This document shows positions 6,530 to 13,328 of a stretch of 16,644 nt of DNA, piece after piece. The stretch covers positions 1 through 16,644 of the forward strand of contig CALVXV010000011.1 in assembly GCA_944371685.1 (NCBI GenBank), given 5' to 3'. Position 1 is the first letter of the stretch, and every line of letters begins with the position of its first letter. The translations under genes and the position numbers were made by a program. The notes beneath the pieces are model-generated. The model searched no databases and had not been told where the DNA came from. It was given only the letters and a program-made list of their open reading frames with translations. Source of the stretch: an uncultured Bacilli bacterium (GTDB lineage Bacteria; Bacillota_I; Bacilli_A; RF39; UBA660).

Positions 6530-7093
6530 ATGGAAGCTAAACACAAAAACGCTTTAATAGTTGCACTACTTGCTGTAGTATTAGTTATGTCTGTAGGTTA
6601 TGCGGCATTCGCTCAACAATTAAACATTACAGGAAATGCTACAATCACTTCAAGATGGGACGTTCATTTTCAAAAAGGCTCAGAATCTTATCAACCATCT
6701 TCTACAATGGGAACAACTCCAACAGGAAGTGTTACTGTAGATGAAGGTGGCTTAACTGCTACATTTTCTGCAAGCTTAATTAGCCCAGGTGATAAAATAA
6801 CCTATACCGTGCCAATTGAAAATTCAGGGAACATCAATGCCGTATTACAAAATATAACCTTATCAGGAAACAATGTAACAGTTCAAGGAGATAACAACTT
6901 AGAGGCTGTTAGTAAAGATGGAAATATTAAGTATACTGTAACTAGTCCAGGTACTAGCACTCTTACTTCTGGTGGTGGAACTGCCAATTTAACTATTGTT
7001 GCTGAGTTCGTAGACAAATCAGAAGGAAATGCCAACGCATTTGGTTCAACTGCTGATTTAACAGTTACTTTAAATTATGTACAAGCTCAATAA
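6530..7093 (+). CDS. SipW-cognate secreted beta-rich protein, paralogue 7
   Basis: A 187-residue predicted exported protein and the last member of the array. N-terminus MEAKHKN, hydrophobic helix about 8-27, processing region VGYAAFAQQL. The mature part begins NITGNATITSRWDVHF, then a divergent segment. The core ISPGDKITYTVPIENSGNINAVL aligns with the NQPGDxVxFTLTIKN of the others. It later has GNIKYTVTSPGTSTL and ends TLNYVQAQ, like paralogue 1. No cysteine. ATG 6530 follows AAGGAGG (6519-6525). It is set apart from paralogue 6 by 381 nt that include a dispersed repeat. Likely the same type of surface or fibre subunit, possibly with a distinct role such as a minor or end component; that last point is speculation. 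Confidence 0.82.
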   Translation: MEAKHKNALIVALLAVVLVMSVGYAAFAQQLNITGNATITSRWDVHFQKGSESYQPSSTMGTTPTGSVTVDEGGLTATFSASLISPGDKITYTVPIENSGNINAVLQNITLSGNNVTVQGDNNLEAVSKDGNIKYTVTSPGTSTLTSGGGTANLTIVAEFVDKSEGNANAFGSTADLTVTLNYVQAQ

Positions 7094-7107
7094 TTTGGGC
7101 TTTTTTC
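7083..7107 (+). terminator. Terminator of paralogue 7
   Basis: AAGCTCA (7083-7089) pairs with TGGGCTT (7096-7102), one wobble, followed by T-rich sequence. The stop codon lies in the loop. Confidence 0.78.
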
Positions 7108-7167
7108 TTTTCTGGCATAGTGAAAAAAATACATAATCTATCCACAAAAAGACAAAATATAAAATGT

Positions 7168-7211
7168 TTACCTTAGGGTAAGTTAATGTCAAAATTTATT
7201 TTTTTGACATT
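7168..7211. promoter_or_regulatory. Two inverted repeats upstream of sipW
   Basis: TTACC-TTAG-GGTAA (7168-7181) is followed by a perfect 10-bp inverted repeat AATGTCAAAA / TTTTGACATT (7185-7194 and 7202-7211, 7-nt loop). They lie just upstream of the sipW promoter and downstream of the previous terminator, which fits operator sites. The second could also act as a weak terminator. Confidence 0.45.
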
Positions 7212-7227
7212 TTGTTCTTATATTCAG

Positions 7228-7256
7228 TTGTAAACTTCTTAATGTTATGTTATAAT
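7228..7256 (+). promoter_or_regulatory. Promoter of the sipW operon
   Basis: TTGTAA (7228-7233), a 17-nt spacer and a perfect TATAAT (7251-7256), with extended TG at 7248-7249. Confidence 0.78.
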
Positions 7257-7304
7257 TCAATATAGTAAGATAGTAAGGAAAAACTATAAAAAAGGGGTAT
7301 GAAT

Positions 7305-8447
7305 ATGAAAAAAAATCTTATAATATATAGTTTATTAATTATATATTTGATTTTAAACGTCTTTGTTATAAGTCCCTTAAATCTCGACTATTATAATGAA
7401 ATAATCCATCCAATAATGTGGATTGCCTTATGTGCAGTGGCTATATTCTTAAGTCGTGATTCAACCATTAGGGTTAAGGGTGAACAAGATAAAACACAAA
7501 GTTTAATTATCACACTTATCATTTATATAATTGTCTATTTCTTACTTGGATTAATATTCGGTTTTGAAAAAACACCTTATGCTAAAGACATATTAAGTAT
7601 TATTAAAAACCTATGGAGTTTCGCCGGCTTAATATTCTTCCAAGAATTCATCAGAGAAGCACTAGTTAAAAACGAAAAGAAAAGAGTACTAAATTATATT
7701 ATAATGACAGTTTTATTCACGGCAATAAACTTAAATTATTCTAATTTTCTTAGTAACTTTGTTGATTTAAAAGAAACATTTATTTATACATCAACAACTT
7801 TGATACCAGCAATATTAGAAAGCGCTATCTGTACCTACCTAGTATATATAGGTGGAGCTAAATTCTCAATCATCTATCGACTTTTTATTACTGTTCCACC
7901 ATTCATTGTACCAATTATTCCAAGTTTAGATTGGTTTGCCACCGCTATAATCGGTGTTGTATTACCACTAGGTGTTTATGTCTACATGAATTATGTTCAC
8001 GTAAATAAATCAGAAAGATTATCTAAAAGAGAACGGCGTAAATATAATCCTGTTGTCTATGTACCAGTATTTATTTTTATTGCATTATTAGCTGGATTCG
8101 TTATGGGATTATTCAAATATCAACCAATTGCCGTTCTATCAGGAAGTATGTCACCAACATTCAATAGAGGAGATGCGGTTGTCATAAATAAATTAACAAC
8201 TAGGGAAAAAGACGAATTAAAAGAAGGCGACATCATTCAATTCGTCAGTGGCACAAAATATGTTGTTCACCGTATTGTTGATATCACTAATGATGAAAAT
8301 GGTAACAAATTATTTGTTACTAAAGGTGATCATAATAATACAATTGATGCTACTAAAGTAGCACTAGAAGATGTAATTGGAAAAGTATCGTTTGTTGTAC
8401 CATATATTGGTTATCCATCAGTATGGTTAAGTGGTGCAATATCATAA
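7305..8447 (+). CDS. sipW: SipW/ER-type signal peptidase I with N-terminal polytopic membrane domain
   Basis: Membrane serine protease (family S26B) that removes signal peptides from exported proteins; the seven paralogues upstream are the obvious substrates. The catalytic domain is near the C-terminus: SGSMSPTFNRGD with nucleophile Ser281, YVVHRIVDI with His322 in place of the lysine of ordinary bacterial enzymes, and TKGDHNNTID with Asp342. A final hydrophobic segment (VSFVVPYIGYPSVWLSG) closes the protein. The first 260 or so residues hold about eight hydrophobic helices plus one just before the catalytic Ser, whereas Bacillus SipW is only about 190 residues. ATG 7305 is preferred because GGGG at 7294-7297 lies 7 nt before it; ATG 7299 would be 1 nt away. 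It is the first gene of an operon with the DUF5305-like gene 16 nt downstream. Confidence 0.9.
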   Translation: MKKNLIIYSLLIIYLILNVFVISPLNLDYYNEIIHPIMWIALCAVAIFLSRDSTIRVKGEQDKTQSLIITLIIYIIVYFLLGLIFGFEKTPYAKDILSIIKNLWSFAGLIFFQEFIREALVKNEKKRVLNYIIMTVLFTAINLNYSNFLSNFVDLKETFIYTSTTLIPAILESAICTYLVYIGGAKFSIIYRLFITVPPFIVPIIPSLDWFATAIIGVVLPLGVYVYMNYVHVNKSERLSKRERRKYNPVVYVPVFIFIALLAGFVMGLFKYQPIAVLSGSMSPTFNRGDAVVINKLTTREKDELKEGDIIQFVSGTKYVVHRIVDITNDENGNKLFVTKGDHNNTIDATKVALEDVIGKVSFVVPYIGYPSVWLSGAIS

Positions 8448-8463
8448 GAAGGGGAGAAGAAAT

Positions 8464-9558
8464 ATGAGACAAAAAAATGAAACAGAGATTATTTTAAAAC
8501 AGTGGGTTCGCGTAGTCTTATTAATTGTCGTCATTGCAATAATGATTGCATCCATTGTTTCAATTGTTAAAGGATTAAATCCAGCCAAAGCTGGACAAGA
8601 AGAATTATATTCATATAATTATAATTCGAACTTAGACTATAAAGTCTATTTAAAAGATAATAGCTTTTTCACAACACCATACATTGGAATGAATAAGCAA
8701 TATATCGCATCACTAATTGACCACATTGATGTTGATACAAGTTACACTTTCCAAAGTACTAAGGAATTAGATTATAGCTATAACTATGAAATAGTTGCCA
8801 CAGCTAAAGGACTTTATCAAAACACAGATGGACAAGATGTTGAACTTTGGTCAAAATCTTATCCAATAGCTAATCAAGCTAACCAAAGTGGTAGTGGAAA
8901 AACATTTACAATCGACAAAACAGTCAGCTTAGACTATAATCAATATAATCAAATAATGACTGATTTTAGAAATCAATATGGATTATCATTAGATGCTAGA
9001 GTTGATTTAGCTATGAACATCAATGTTACAGCTGGTCTAAAAGGTGAATCAGAAAAAGGCTTACAAGATACAAATACAATAGCCTTAGAAATACCTTTAT
9101 TACAACAAACTATCAGCATTAAACCTAACTATGTAAATCATGGCAATAACACTATCTATAGCGAAGCCAAAGCAGAAGAAAATATCAATATTCCATTAGT
9201 AGCTATAGGAGCTGTAGTATTAGTTATTTCATTAATTACCTTCAAGATATTAGTTAAGAGTTTACTTGCTGTAACTAGAAAATCTGAATACGTTCTAGCT
9301 CTTAACAAAATCTTAAAAGAATATGCTGATATCATTGCTGAAACTCACAATATGCCAGATATTGATAAATATGATATCATCAACGTTAAAAACTTTAACG
9401 ACCTAGTTGATGTTGAAGAAGAATTACATTCACCAATTCTATACTTTGAAGTCAAAGAAAATTATGAAAGTATCTTCTTAATCATCAATAATAATACACT
9501 TTATAAATTTACATTAAGAGAATCTGACTTTGACCACTTTAGTAAATTAAAAGACTAA
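8464..9558 (+). CDS. DUF5305-like two-helix membrane protein
   Basis: A 364-residue protein. One transmembrane helix lies near residues 11-36 and a second near 240-268, with an outside domain of about 200 residues between them and a cytoplasmic tail of about 95. The outside domain starts YSYNYNSNLDYKVYLKDNSFF and includes the pattern YSYNYEIVATAKGLYQ, which I recognise from DUF5305 proteins commonly encoded beside SipW-type peptidases. Its biochemical role is unknown. Co-transcription with sipW suggests help in processing, anchoring or export of the paralogues. Start ATG 8464 is supported by AAGGGGAG at 8449-8456; an earlier in-frame ATG (8431) overlaps sipW and has no binding site. No enzymatic motif is visible. 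Confidence 0.78.
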   Translation: MRQKNETEIILKQWVRVVLLIVVIAIMIASIVSIVKGLNPAKAGQEELYSYNYNSNLDYKVYLKDNSFFTTPYIGMNKQYIASLIDHIDVDTSYTFQSTKELDYSYNYEIVATAKGLYQNTDGQDVELWSKSYPIANQANQSGSGKTFTIDKTVSLDYNQYNQIMTDFRNQYGLSLDARVDLAMNINVTAGLKGESEKGLQDTNTIALEIPLLQQTISIKPNYVNHGNNTIYSEAKAEENINIPLVAIGAVVLVISLITFKILVKSLLAVTRKSEYVLALNKILKEYADIIAETHNMPDIDKYDIINVKNFNDLVDVEEELHSPILYFEVKENYESIFLIINNNTLYKFTLRESDFDHFSKLKD

Positions 9559-9564
9559 AAAAAT

Positions 9565-9590
9565 ACCAAGGCTTTAAACCTTGGTGTTTT
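9565..9590. terminator. Bidirectional terminator between convergent genes
   Basis: ACCAAGG (9565-9571) pairs with CCTTGGT (9579-9585) around CTTTAAA. A T run follows on the plus strand, and an A run precedes it (9557-9563), giving a U tract on the minus strand. It serves the sipW operon and the U32 gene, whose stop codon sits in the loop. Confidence 0.88.
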
Positions 9591-11694
9591 TAATATCAAA
9601 CATTTTTTTAATTTCATTAATTTGTTTTTTATCTTCATCAAACAACATAATTCGTCCTTTAAATCCGTTTAGACAAATATTTTCATGATGTAAAATAGTT
9701 GTATATTTGCCATGAATAATTGGAAAATATTGGTTTTTACGTTTTAAATAATTTCCATCTAAACGAAATTTTTTCAAAACCATTAAATCAGGTTTTCCAT
9801 AAATTATAACCTCTACATTATTGGCATATTTCAAAACCTCATCAATCATGCGAACCTCAGGTGAAAGTGTAACCACCTTAGCCCCTAAACCTTGTAAAAC
9901 CTTAATCGTCTCGCTATTAACAGCATTCAAAGGATAATCAGCTATAACCTCGTTATTCGCACAATACCTGTAAAGAGAACCTAATTCACTAACCAGTAAT
10001 CTTTCCCCTTTAAAACAAGGAAATTCATGCATTATTCGAGGTAATTTATAATAAACATTGTAATCCTTATATTTTTTATATAAATCATAATCTTCTGTAT
10101 ATATTCTCATTAAACCTAAAAATAATTTTAACTGTTCTTCATTACGTATCAATACACTATATTCTAACTCATTATTTAAAACCGGCTCTTTCTTATAATC
10201 AAATGAAACCTTATGTCTAGCACCGCTACGTTTCAAAATAAGTTCATCGCAAACCTTACGTCTTAAATCATTTAAACACTTCATTGGAATAAATGCTTCA
10301 TCTAAATTAATTTCACATTTCGATAAATAAAATGGCGTAGAGCCTAACTTATTTAATTTTTCATAAACTTCTTCTTTACTAGTCACTTTGTTTTTAGCCT
10401 TATCAAGCATTATTGATTGACAGCTGACCGTATTAACCCCATCTGAAATACTAAGCATTAAATAATCATTAGCCCGCCCATTAAGCCTACAACTAATGGG
10501 TATTTTTTTCTCATTCACGTTCAAACTCATCAAATTATGGTCTATCGTCTTATTAACCTTGTCCTTTACTGTCAGATGAATCTTATTATCAACAGCCGCC
10601 ACTTCACCTTTAGAAACATGATTCACCAGTAATCCAGCCTCATTATAAAGCCTATTCACCATCATACCTTTATGACTATCACAAAATCTAATACCATCTT
10701 CTTGATATAAATCATCACTTAGTTTAATGTAAATTTTCTTATCATTCACTTTAATAACCTTTCCTAGTTTATACCCTAAGTGATTAGGTGTTTTAATATT
10801 ATAAATATCGTCTCCAAATAAATATCCACTAGTAAACTTGCGGTTAAAAAGTTTATATAAATTAGTCATTTCTTCGTCAGTAACTCTAGGATAAACTCCT
10901 AAATAATAATCATCAATCAGCCTTCTATAAACTTTAGTCACATATCCCACATATTCGGGACTTTTCATTCGTCCCTCAATCTTTAAACTGTCAATGCCCA
11001 CATCCAAAATTTCTTTTATATGTTCAGCCGTACATAACTCCTTCGTACTAAGAAGATAATCACCATCCGTCTCAATTCGGCCATTATCATCATATAATTC
11101 ATAAGGCAACCGACAACTACCCACACAGCTTCCACGATTGCCACTTCTACCACCATTTAAACTACTAAACAAACATTGGCCACTATAAGAGACACATAAT
11201 GCACCATGAATAAAAACCTCTTTTTGAATAGGGCATTTCAAACTTTTTATTTCATCTAAACTCATCTCTCTAGCCAAAACCGCTCTTTTAACTCCCATCT
11301 TCCAAAGTAATTCCAAACCATCATCATTATGGACATTAATTTGTGTTGAAGCATGAATCTCTAAATCAGGCAATAATCCTCTAACTAAATTAATCATTCC
11401 TAAATCCTGCATAATAACTGCATCAACGCCAATTTCACACAAAAACTTCATATAAGCTAAAAAATCGTCTATTTCATTTTCAAACACCACCGTATTTGCT
11501 GTTACATATAACTTAACTCCATATAAATGACAATACTTTACAGCTTTTTCTAACTCATCATCAGAAAAATTTGGCGCAAAAGCTCTAGCTCCAAACACCT
11601 TACCACCAATATAAACCGCATCAGCTCCATTATTTATAGCCGAAATTAAAGTATTCATATCACCAGCCGGACTAAGTAGTTCTGTCTTAATCAT
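9574..11694 (-). CDS. U32 peptidase-family protein with DUF3656-type extension (RlhA-like)
   Basis: A 706-residue cytoplasmic protein of the U32 family. Members such as E. coli RlhA and TrhP (YegQ) are now known for prephenate- and iron-dependent hydroxylation of rRNA or tRNA bases, despite the old peptidase name. The N-terminus is typical (ELLSPAGDMNTLISAINNGADAVYIGG). The family signature is visible around residue 165-195 (EVFIHGALCVSYSGQCLFSS, then NRGSCVGSCRLPY), giving four cysteines suitable for an iron-sulfur site. The length and the long second half match the RlhA group with its DUF3656 segment rather than the shorter TrhP group. The start at 11694 lies 9 nt from AGGGG (11708-11704); upstream ATG and GTG codons are too close. 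It is transcribed alone. Whether the target is 23S rRNA or tRNA cannot be read here. Confidence 0.88.
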   Translation of the reverse strand: MIKTELLSPAGDMNTLISAINNGADAVYIGGKVFGARAFAPNFSDDELEKAVKYCHLYGVKLYVTANTVVFENEIDDFLAYMKFLCEIGVDAVIMQDLGMINLVRGLLPDLEIHASTQINVHNDDGLELLWKMGVKRAVLAREMSLDEIKSLKCPIQKEVFIHGALCVSYSGQCLFSSLNGGRSGNRGSCVGSCRLPYELYDDNGRIETDGDYLLSTKELCTAEHIKEILDVGIDSLKIEGRMKSPEYVGYVTKVYRRLIDDYYLGVYPRVTDEEMTNLYKLFNRKFTSGYLFGDDIYNIKTPNHLGYKLGKVIKVNDKKIYIKLSDDLYQEDGIRFCDSHKGMMVNRLYNEAGLLVNHVSKGEVAAVDNKIHLTVKDKVNKTIDHNLMSLNVNEKKIPISCRLNGRANDYLMLSISDGVNTVSCQSIMLDKAKNKVTSKEEVYEKLNKLGSTPFYLSKCEINLDEAFIPMKCLNDLRRKVCDELILKRSGARHKVSFDYKKEPVLNNELEYSVLIRNEEQLKLFLGLMRIYTEDYDLYKKYKDYNVYYKLPRIMHEFPCFKGERLLVSELGSLYRYCANNEVIADYPLNAVNSETIKVLQGLGAKVVTLSPEVRMIDEVLKYANNVEVIIYGKPDLMVLKKFRLDGNYLKRKNQYFPIIHGKYTTILHHENICLNGFKGRIMLFDEDKKQINEIKKMFDIKNTKV

Positions 11695-11723
11695 AAACAT
11701 CACCCCTAAAAAATTACAAAAGT

Positions 11724-11752
11724 ATTATATCACGTGTCGGTTGACTTTGCAC
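11724..11752 (-). promoter_or_regulatory. Promoter of the U32 gene
   Basis: On the minus strand, TATAAT (11729-11724) has an extended TG and lies 17 nt from a weak GTGCAA -35 (11752-11747). It directly abuts the divergent prepilin promoter. Confidence 0.6.
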
Positions 11753-11769
11753 CTCATTTACATTATAAT
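11741..11769 (+). promoter_or_regulatory. Promoter of the prepilin gene
   Basis: TTGACT (11741-11746), a 17-nt spacer and a perfect TATAAT (11764-11769). It rules out translation from the upstream GTG at 11734 and fixes ATG 11791 as the start. Confidence 0.85.
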
Positions 11770-11790
11770 TTAATTAGAATAGGTGATACA

Positions 11791-12225
11791 ATGAAACAAA
11801 AAGGATTTACCTTAGTAGAATTAATTGCTGTAGTAGCCATATTAGGCCTGATAGCCTTAGTCGTATATCCAGCCGTTGGCTCAGTTATTAAAAATGCTAG
11901 AGAAGAAACTTATAAAGACCAAGTTGATGTTATCATTAAAGCTGCTAAAGAGTGGAGTATTAAAAATGCCACTAAGTTAAGCGACGACGGTTCCATATAT
12001 TCATTAAAAGTAGACACTCTAACCGATGAGGGATATATAACAAACGATGAAGTCAAAGACCCTCGTGATAGTAGTAAAAACTTAGAAGGTGTTGTTGAAA
12101 TAAAATATAATAGCGCCACCAAAAGTTATGAATATACGTATAACGATGAACCAGATGACAACGAAACTATTTCCATGAACATATCCCAAACCATCATTCA
12201 AAACTCTAAAAAAAAACTTTGTTAA
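11791..12225 (+). CDS. Type IV-type prepilin, 5' part (frame broken at A9)
   Basis: The N-terminal 144 residues of a prepilin-like protein. The leader and helix MKQKGFTLVELIAVVAILG show the classic prepilin peptidase site (Gly before Phe) and Glu at mature position 5, and the hydrophobic helix runs to about residue 30. A charged, helical stretch follows (NAREETYKDQVDVIIKAAKEW), typical of pseudopilins. ATG 11791 has TAGGTG 5 nt upstream. The frame stops at 12223 just after nine A (12208-12216). The expected C-terminal domain continues in the -1 frame from there to 12818, so this is the first part of a protein of about 340 residues. Either an indel, an assembly error or real -1 slippage at A-AAA-AAA (12210-12216) explains the break. 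Confidence 0.85.
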   Translation: MKQKGFTLVELIAVVAILGLIALVVYPAVGSVIKNAREETYKDQVDVIIKAAKEWSIKNATKLSDDGSIYSLKVDTLTDEGYITNDEVKDPRDSSKNLEGVVEIKYNSATKSYEYTYNDEPDDNETISMNISQTIIQNSKKKLC

Positions 12226-12818
12226 AAGCATATAATGGAATCTACAAAGGGAAAAACCCGGATAACTATCTAAAGATAAATAATAAACTATGGCGAATAA
12301 TTAGTCATAATCAAGATGGTTCAATTAAAATAATTAGTACTGAAAGCCCAGAAAAACTCGCTTGGACATCAAACACTGATACCAATTTTACATCATCAAA
12401 CATCAACACTTACCTAAATAAAACCTTTTATAATAGTGTAAACAATTTGGCCATAAAAAAATCAGACTTCTGTTTAAACTATAATAAAGAAAATTGTCAG
12501 CAAAAAATAAAAGTCACAATTGGTCTTTTAACCACCTATGATTATCTAAATGCCTCCAACAATGCAAACTGTAAAATAGACACCATTCAAGCTTGCAAAG
12601 ATGGAAATTACCTATCTGACTTCTCGATAGAAAATGGCCCAGAATACACCATGAACTACACCAAAAATGAAATATATATTATCAAAGATGGCCTAATAGG
12701 TACTGCAAATCCCCATGAAATATTAAACATAAGACCAGTTTTGGCCATCAGTAAAACCGCTAAAATAATCGGTGGTAGTGGCACCAAAGATAATCCTTAT
12801 ATCTTAAATGAAGTTTGA
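12219..12818 (+). CDS. Prepilin C-terminal domain, 3' part in the -1 frame
   Basis: This frame opens at 12210 and has no ATG and no ribosome binding site, so it is not expected to be translated alone; 12219 is only a nominal TTG. About 200 residues encode the C-terminal domain seen on many Firmicutes prepilin-like proteins: YNGIYKGKNPDNYLKINNKLWRII, NINTYLNKTFYNS, then IRPVLAISKTAKIIGGSGTKDNPYIL at the end. Four cysteines (FC, NCQQ, NCKID, ACKDG) could form disulfides outside the cell. It joins residue for residue with the preceding prepilin if one base is slipped in the A9 tract. I annotate it as part of the same gene, not as an independent protein. Confidence 0.72.
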   Translation: MLKAYNGIYKGKNPDNYLKINNKLWRIISHNQDGSIKIISTESPEKLAWTSNTDTNFTSSNINTYLNKTFYNSVNNLAIKKSDFCLNYNKENCQQKIKVTIGLLTTYDYLNASNNANCKIDTIQACKDGNYLSDFSIENGPEYTMNYTKNEIYIIKDGLIGTANPHEILNIRPVLAISKTAKIIGGSGTKDNPYILNEV

Positions 12819-12843
12819 AAATAAACATAAAATATAGTATAAT
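12815..12843 (+). promoter_or_regulatory. Promoter of the 12861 operon
   Basis: TTGAAA (12815-12820) overlaps the stop codon of the prepilin 3' part; a 17-nt spacer leads to a perfect TATAAT (12838-12843). Confidence 0.82.
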
Positions 12844-12860
12844 ATTCGAGGTGATTAACA

Positions 12861-13328
12861 ATGAAAAAATTTTTTAATGAACACAAAAAGCAATGCCTAA
12901 TTGGCGGTATAATCTTCTTAGTTATTTTCTTTATAATTATGATATGGTTATTTATCGTTCCTGTATTTAGTAACAATAAATATGGTGACCGTTTAGATGG
13001 TATTGAAAAGCACAAAATTTCATCAAGCACTGTCGATGAGATTAAAAATACCTTAAAAGAAAATAAACAAGTTTCCTCAGTTGTTTATAATAATGAAGGG
13101 CGCATCTTAAATTTCATCATCACCGTAAGTAATGATACAAAACTAGAAGATGCTAAAGCACTAGATGATGTTATCTTAGACAAACTTTCAGATGATGATA
13201 AAGAATACTATGATATTCAAGTTCTTATTGACACTGAAGAAGAAAATGAAACCTACCCAATAGCAGGATATAAAAACAAAGCCAGTAAGGACTTTGTCTA
13301 TGGAAATGAGGGAGAAAGCAGTGAATAA
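12861..13328 (+). CDS. Small single-pass membrane protein, unknown function
   Basis: A 155-residue protein that I do not recognise. Basic N-terminus MKKFFNEHKKQ, then one transmembrane helix at about 13-36 (GGIIFLVIFFIIMIWLF). An outside domain of about 115 residues is rich in Lys, Asp and Glu (for example KLEDAKALDDVILDKLSDDDKEYYDIQVLI). The alternation of ISSSTVDEIKNTLKENKQVSSVVYNNEGRIL and NFIITV suggests a small alpha/beta fold. Start ATG 12861 has GAGGTGAT at 12849-12856. Its end overlaps the start of the next gene by 8 nt, so the two are co-translated, suggesting a shared job with the sensor/GGDEF protein. Confidence 0.75.
   Translation: MKKFFNEHKKQCLIGGIIFLVIFFIIMIWLFIVPVFSNNKYGDRLDGIEKHKISSSTVDEIKNTLKENKQVSSVVYNNEGRILNFIITVSNDTKLEDAKALDDVILDKLSDDDKEYYDIQVLIDTEEENETYPIAGYKNKASKDFVYGNEGESSE

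Noticed and set aside
2176..7093. Camelysin-like (M73) protease activity of the paralogues
   Set aside because: The signal region resembles the CalY/TasA group, but no HExxH or other catalytic motif is visible in any of the seven.
7305..8080. CAAX-protease-like site (QEFIREAL) in the membrane part of SipW
   Set aside because: The required paired glutamates and downstream histidines are not present in the right pattern.
12217..12249. A strong downstream stimulator stem for programmed frameshifting at the A9 tract
   Set aside because: CTTTGT (12217-12222) can pair with ACAAAG (12244-12249), but the stem is weak, has a long loop and starts immediately after the slip site. It does not support programming by itself.
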